NCBI GenBank assembly: GCA_964486865.1
Contig: CAZAOZ010000001.1
Span: 1-64,000, forward strand
DNA: 64,000 nucleotides
Direction of reading: 5' to 3'
From: Ga0077527 sp964486865
GTDB taxonomy: Bacteria; Pseudomonadota; Gammaproteobacteria; Burkholderiales; SG8-41
Positions 59,854 to 64,000 of the stretch are shown here, piece by piece (the first letter of the stretch is position 1; every line of letters begins with the position of its first letter). A program made the translations under genes and the position numbers. The notes beneath the pieces were generated by a model. That model was not told the origin of the DNA, searched no databases, and was given only the letters and a program-made list of their open reading frames with translations.

Positions 59854-59929
59854 TGCCACAGAGATCACAGAGGACACAGAGAACGGCCCCCCGGTTTCCT
59901 CTGTGCGCTCTGTGAACTCTGTGGCCAAG
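59854..59929. repeat. Inverted repeat of CACAGAG words (copy 2)
   Basis: The left arm GCCACAGAGATCACAGAG continues with GACACAGAGAA (59856-59884), and the right arm (59896-59929) is its near-perfect complement, with only a few mismatches over about 30 bp. The words are the same as at 22182-22319. The hrpA start codon lies 9 bases beyond the right arm, so the repeat covers the place of its leader. Confidence 0.92.
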
Positions 59930-59937
59930 GCTTTTTT

Positions 59938-62900
59938 GTGAAACCCCGCACACCCGAAGACATCGCGCAGCGCCTGCGCAACCTGCCGCAGCCGGTTTAT
60001 CCCGACGATCTGCCGGTGGTGGCGATGCGCGCCGACATTGCGCGTGCAATTTCCGGGAACCAGGTGGTCATCATCTGCGGCGAGACCGGTTCCGGAAAAA
60101 CCACGCAGCTGCCGAAAATCTGCCTGGACCTGCAGCGCGGCGTGCATGGCCTGATCGGCCACACCCAGCCGCGGCGCATTGCCGCGCGCACGGTGGCTAC
60201 CCGCATCGCGCACGAACTCAAAAGCCCGCTGGGCCATGTCGTCGGCTACAAGGTGCGTTTTGCCGACAAGCTGTCGTCGAACACCTATATCAAGCTGATG
60301 ACCGACGGCATCCTGCTGGCCGAGACGCAGGGCGACCGTGAATTGCGCGCCTACGACACGCTGATCATCGACGAGGCGCATGAACGCAGCCTCAACATCG
60401 ATTTTCTGCTGGGCTACCTGAAGCGGTTGATGCCGCATCGACCCGATCTCAAAATCATCATTACCTCGGCGACCATCGACGCGGAGCGCTTCGCGCAGCA
60501 TTTCGTCGCCGACGGCAAACCGGCGCCGGTGATCGAGGTGTCGGGGCGCACTTATCCGGTGGAAGTGCGGTATCGGCTACCGGGGGCTGCCCTCTCCCCC
60601 GCCCCTCTCCCAAAGGGCGAGGGGAGACAACAGGCTGTCCTTGCCGCGCAGAGCGGCAAGGACAGCGACGCAGAATTGCTGGACGCCATCGTCGATGCCG
60701 TCGCTGAACTGTGGCGCGAACGCGCCAGCGGCGACGTGCTGGTGTTCCTGCCCGGTGAGCGCGAAATCCGCGAGGCCGCCGAAGCACTGCGCAAGCACCA
60801 TCCCAAGGGCGCGGAAATCCTGCCGCTGTACGCGCGGCTGTCGTTCGAAGAGCAGGATCGCGTGTTCAAATCCGGCGGCGCGCGGCGCATCGTGCTGGCG
60901 ACCAACGTCGCCGAGACTTCACTGACGGTGCCGGGCATCCATTACGTCGTCGATACCGGCCTGGCCCGCATCAACCGCTACAGCTACCGCAACAAGGTCG
61001 AGCAGCTGCAGATCGAGAAAATCGCGCGCGCTTCCGCTGACCAGCGTGCCGGACGCTGCGGACGCGTCGCCGCCGGCGTGGCGATCCGGCTCTACGCGGA
61101 GGACGACTACGCCGCGCGTCCGCAATATACCGATCCTGAAATCCTGCGCTCCTCGCTGGCGCACGTAATCCTGCGCATGAAGGCGCTGCGGATCGGCAAC
61201 GTCGAGGATTTTCCATTCCTCGAAGCGCCGACCTCGCGCATGATCGCCGACGGCTATCAGCTGCTCGCCGAACTGGGCGCCGTCAATCCGGAAAAGGAGC
61301 TGACGCCGGTCGGCTGGCAGCTGGCCAAATTCCCCATCGATCCGCGCATCGCGCGCATGATCATCGCCGCGAAGCAGGAGAACTGCCTGCATGAAGTGCT
61401 GATCATCGCCTCCGCCCTGTCGGTGCAGGATCCGCGCGAGCGGCCGTTCGAGCGCGCCGAGGCGGCCGACCGCGCGCATGCGCAGTTTGCCGACGACAAG
61501 TCGGATTTCATGGGTTACCTGAAACTGTGGGATTTTTTCTCCGAATCGATCCAGCACAAGAAATCCAACCGCAAGCTGGCGCAGGAACTCGCGGAGCAGT
61601 TCCTGTCGCAGCGCCGGCTGCGCGAATGGCGCGACATCCACAGCCAGCTGGCGGCACTGGTTGCCGAACTCGGCATGCAGGCCAACATCACGCCCGCTAC
61701 TTTTGAACAGATCCACCGCGCGCTGCTCGCCGGATTGCTCGGCAACATCGGCTTCAAGAACGAGGAAGGCGAATACCTGGGCGCGCGCGGCATCAAGTTC
61801 GCCATCTTCCCCGGTTCCGGCCTGCGCAAGGCGCAGCCGAAATGGGTGATGGCGGGCGAGCTGGTCGATACCGCGCGGCTGTACGCCCGATCGGTGGCGC
61901 GCATTGATCCGGAGTGGATAGAGCCGCTGGCGCGCGACCTGGTCGATCGCCATTATTTTGATCCGCACTGGGAGCGCGAGCGGGCGATGGTCACGGCGTA
62001 CGAACGCGTGACTTTGTACGGCATCACCATCGTGCCCAAGCGCCGCGTGCATTACGGTGCGATCAACCCTGCGGTGTCACGCGAAATTTTTATCCGCCAG
62101 GCGTTGGTCGCCGGCGATTACGCCACGCAGGCAAAATTTATTCAGTTAAATCAACGGCTTATAAAAGACGTACAGGAGCTGGAGCACAAGGCGCGCAAGC
62201 GCGACGTGCTGGTCAGCGACGAAGTGATTTTCGCCTTCTATGACGCGCTGATTCCGCAGGACATCGTCAACGGCGCGGGTTTTGAGCAATGGCGCAAGGC
62301 AGCCGAGCAGAAAGATGCGGCACACCTGCTGCTGACACGCGAATACCTGATGCGCCATGCCGCCGAGGACATTACCGCGGAGCAGTTTCCGGACAGCCTC
62401 CGCGCCGGTGAAATCGAAGTCGGACTCAAATACCGTTTCGATCCCGGCCATGTACTGGACGGCATCACCGCCACCGTGCCGCTGGCGCTGCTCAACAAAC
62501 TCGATGCCGCCGTTTTCGACTGGCTGGTGCCGGGCATGATCCGCGACAAGGTCGCGTTTGCCTTCAAGGCGCTGCCGAAAAACTGGCGGCGCCACCTGAC
62601 GCCGCCGACCGAGCATGTGACGCGCTTTCTCGAAACCGAGGGCGCTGCGCACGGCGCATTTGGCGATGCGGTGGCGCGTTATGCTTCACGCGCTTCCGGC
62701 GCGCCGCTGGCGCGCGAGGACGCCGCCGGCATCGATTACCCGCCGCACCTGCGCTGCAATTACCGTGTGGTCGATGAATCGGGGCGGGAGCTGGCGCAGG
62801 GCCGTGACCTGGCTGCACTGAAATCCCAGCTCGGCGAAGCCGCGCAACTGACCTTCGGTGCGGCCAGCGCCGGCGCCGGCATCGAACGCAAGGGCATCCG

Positions 62901-63744
62901 CGCCTGGGATTTCGGCGATCTGCCGCAGACCATCACCTTCACCCGCGCCGGCCGCAAAGTCACCGGCTACCCGGCGCTGGCGGATGAAGGCGACAGCGTG
63001 GCAATCCAGCTCTTTGACGTCGAGACGGCGGCGCGCGCCTCGATGCGCGCCGGCATCGTGCGCCTGACGCGGCTGGTGCTTAAAGAACAGATGCGCCAGC
63101 TCGAAAAAAACCTGCGCGGTTTCGAGCAGGCGGCGCTGCAATTGCGCACCATCGCCAATGTCGATGAACTGCGTGCCGACCTGATTGCCGCGATCTGCGA
63201 CCGCGCTTTCATCGGCGAGGACGAGTTGCCCAGGGGACTCAAAGCGTTTGAGGACCAGGTCAAGCGTGCGCGCACGCGGCTGCCGGCGGTCAGTGAAGCG
63301 GCGTGCCGGATGTTCGCAACCATCGCCGAAGAACACCATCAATTGTCATTGGCGCTGGGCGCGGCCAAAGGCAATGTTGCCCGCGCCGCGAACGACATCC
63401 GCGCGCAACTGCAGCGGCTGATTTACAAGGGATATTTCAGCGCGACGCCGTGGCCGCAGTTGACGCACCTGCCGCGCTACCTGCAGGCGATGCGCATGCG
63501 ACTGGCCAAATTCCCGGTGAACGCCGAGCGCGACGCCAAGCATGCGGCAAGCATCGCCCAGCTGTGGGGACGCTACGAAATGCGGCTGGACCAGCAGCGC
63601 AAAGCCGGCACTGTTGACCCGCGCCTCGCCGAATTCAGATGGCACATCGAAGAGCTGCGCGTGTCGCTCTATGCGCAGGAACTGAAAACCCCATATCCCG
63701 TATCCTACAAGCGGCTGGAGAAATTATGGGCGGTGATGGGGTAG
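59938..63744 (+). CDS. hrpA: ATP-dependent RNA helicase HrpA (DEAH box)
   Basis: This 1268-residue DEAH-box helicase acts on stalled ribosomes and mRNA. It has Walker A GETGSGKT (48-55), DEAH (145-148), SAT (177-179), TNVAETSLTVPG and the arginine-finger motif QRAGRCGRV. The HA2, OB-fold and long HrpA-specific C-terminal domains follow. The GTG start gives MKPRTPEDIAQRLRNL. Residues about 214-240 contain an extra segment (ALSPAPLPKGEGRQQ) relative to E. coli HrpA, encoded by a palindromic repeat. The start codon is 9 bases after an inverted repeat, and no ribosome site is evident. Confidence 0.95.
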   Translation: MKPRTPEDIAQRLRNLPQPVYPDDLPVVAMRADIARAISGNQVVIICGETGSGKTTQLPKICLDLQRGVHGLIGHTQPRRIAARTVATRIAHELKSPLGHVVGYKVRFADKLSSNTYIKLMTDGILLAETQGDRELRAYDTLIIDEAHERSLNIDFLLGYLKRLMPHRPDLKIIITSATIDAERFAQHFVADGKPAPVIEVSGRTYPVEVRYRLPGAALSPAPLPKGEGRQQAVLAAQSGKDSDAELLDAIVDAVAELWRERASGDVLVFLPGEREIREAAEALRKHHPKGAEILPLYARLSFEEQDRVFKSGGARRIVLATNVAETSLTVPGIHYVVDTGLARINRYSYRNKVEQLQIEKIARASADQRAGRCGRVAAGVAIRLYAEDDYAARPQYTDPEILRSSLAHVILRMKALRIGNVEDFPFLEAPTSRMIADGYQLLAELGAVNPEKELTPVGWQLAKFPIDPRIARMIIAAKQENCLHEVLIIASALSVQDPRERPFERAEAADRAHAQFADDKSDFMGYLKLWDFFSESIQHKKSNRKLAQELAEQFLSQRRLREWRDIHSQLAALVAELGMQANITPATFEQIHRALLAGLLGNIGFKNEEGEYLGARGIKFAIFPGSGLRKAQPKWVMAGELVDTARLYARSVARIDPEWIEPLARDLVDRHYFDPHWERERAMVTAYERVTLYGITIVPKRRVHYGAINPAVSREIFIRQALVAGDYATQAKFIQLNQRLIKDVQELEHKARKRDVLVSDEVIFAFYDALIPQDIVNGAGFEQWRKAAEQKDAAHLLLTREYLMRHAAEDITAEQFPDSLRAGEIEVGLKYRFDPGHVLDGITATVPLALLNKLDAAVFDWLVPGMIRDKVAFAFKALPKNWRRHLTPPTEHVTRFLETEGAAHGAFGDAVARYASRASGAPLAREDAAGIDYPPHLRCNYRVVDESGRELAQGRDLAALKSQLGEAAQLTFGAASAGAGIERKGIRAWDFGDLPQTITFTRAGRKVTGYPALADEGDSVAIQLFDVETAARASMRAGIVRLTRLVLKEQMRQLEKNLRGFEQAALQLRTIANVDELRADLIAAICDRAFIGEDELPRGLKAFEDQVKRARTRLPAVSEAACRMFATIAEEHHQLSLALGAAKGNVARAANDIRAQLQRLIYKGYFSATPWPQLTHLPRYLQAMRMRLAKFPVNAERDAKHAASIAQLWGRYEMRLDQQRKAGTVDPRLAEFRWHIEELRVSLYAQELKTPYPVSYKRLEKLWAVMG
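60590..60624. repeat. Palindromic element copy C, in frame inside hrpA
   Basis: CCCTCTCCCCCG followed by CCCCTCTCCC (60602-60611), an AAA loop and GGGCGAGGGG (60615-60624) is the reverse orientation of the element at 49582-49617, with one stem mismatch. It adds the Pro/Gly-rich LSPAPLPKGEG between the helicase RecA-like domains and keeps the frame open. Confidence 0.85.
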
Positions 63745-63749
63745 TTTCC

Positions 63750-63778
63750 TTGCCAGCTTTTTGGGGAACCAGTACACT
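63750..63778 (+). promoter_or_regulatory. Candidate promoter of the acyl-carrier-protein gene
   Basis: TTGCCA (63750-63755) and TACACT (63773-63778) are separated by 17 bases, a plausible sigma-70 pair (five and four matches to consensus). It begins 5 bases after the hrpA stop and lies about 55 bases before the ACP start, suggesting a new transcription unit. Confidence 0.45.
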
Positions 63779-63834
63779 TTGCGCGCAACGCATGTTGAGT
63801 CCAGGCGACTGCGTGCAATTCAAGGGGATATGGC

Positions 63835-64000
63835 GTGAATACGATAGCCACTGGCGCTAAGAGCCCGAATGCGGATATGGCAACGCAAGAGCGTGAGCTC
63901 GCCGAATTGATTGTTTCGGCTTTGAATCTTGATATCGCGGCCGCAGATATTGATCCGGAGGCGCCGCTGTTTCGCGATGGTCTCGGACTGGACTCGATTG
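63835..64000 (+). CDS. Acyl carrier protein, 5' part (cut by window end)
   Basis: A GTG after AAGGGG begins MNTIATGAKSPNADMATQER; the ATG at 63877 is an alternative start. The frame then shows ELIVSALNLDIAAADIDPEA and FRDGLGLDSI, where the Ser of DSI is the phosphopantetheine attachment site. The GLGLDSI form, rather than the GADSLD of housekeeping AcpP, is typical of ACPs in aryl-polyene-like and other specialised fatty acid or polyketide clusters. The gene continues beyond the window, so such a cluster may follow. Confidence 0.85.
   Translation, partial: MNTIATGAKSPNADMATQERELAELIVSALNLDIAAADIDPEAPLFRDGLGLDSI

Overview
The window is GC-rich, densely coded chromosomal DNA that reads like a betaproteobacterium, most likely in or near the Burkholderiales. 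The evidence is four orphan periplasmic binding proteins of the Bug/TctC type, a TRAP transporter locus, a PHA-granule phasin, IF-1 with a basic C-terminal tail, HrpA, SelO and a homodimeric (AceE-type) pyruvate dehydrogenase E1. No rRNA or tRNA gene, CRISPR array, integrase or complete insertion sequence was seen. The taxonomy is an inference from gene content.

Layout. 0.4-9.3 kb (+): a TRAP transporter (dctP, an intrinsic hairpin, dctQ, dctM), an amidase, a 56-residue membrane peptide, a second dctP, a D-2-hydroxyacid dehydrogenase, an AEC carrier and a 3-hydroxyisobutyrate-dehydrogenase-like reductase. This looks like an uptake and catabolic locus for an organic acid or amide. 9.6-13.2 kb: a malyl-CoA lyase-like CitE protein, a CBS protein, a CinA-N/MoaB-like protein, a bidirectional terminator, a phasin with a consensus promoter and candidate PhaR site, and a HIT protein. 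13.2-18.8 kb (-): a six-gene cluster of unknown substrate (Gfo/Idh oxidoreductase, creatininase-family amidohydrolase, cupin, hydroxyacid dehydrogenase, second Gfo/Idh, Bug protein), divergent from a GntR/FCD regulator and a TSUP exporter, with a GTATTACG operator array between them. The same box occurs upstream of the TRAP operon.

20.5-29.7 kb: a UPF0114 membrane protein, quinone oxidoreductase, acyl-CoA dehydrogenase with an unusual Asp at the base position, Bug protein, patatin-like lipoprotein, CaiB CoA-transferase, GluQ, glutathione-dependent formaldehyde dehydrogenase and a MAPEG protein. 29.9-42.1 kb: SelO, dihaem cytochrome c plus a PQQ-type sugar dehydrogenase, PabB, a PhoX phosphatase, a truncated and an intact thioredoxin gene, two Bug proteins, a hydrolase, a nitroreductase and a VOC protein. 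42.2-49.0 kb: an RND efflux operon with a divergent TetR regulator and an operator almost identical to that of enteric AcrR. 49.0-54.6 kb: an AceE-type E1 divergent from an Lrp-type regulator, IF-1, a cold-shock protein and an aminotransferase. 55.2-64.0 kb: TSUP permease, histidine phosphatase, lipase-like hydrolase, zinc aminopeptidase lipoprotein, PEBP protein, HrpA, and the start of an acyl-carrier-protein gene cut by the window edge.

The least explained layer is the non-coding DNA. There is a pair of hairpins with a nearly identical 30-nt loop but different, self-complementary 8-bp stems; one of them truncates a thioredoxin paralogue. A palindromic element occurs once between genes and twice in frame inside enzyme genes. 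There is also a 557-bp inverted-repeat element, and many gene junctions carry 'stuttering' inverted repeats built from 7-8-nt words.
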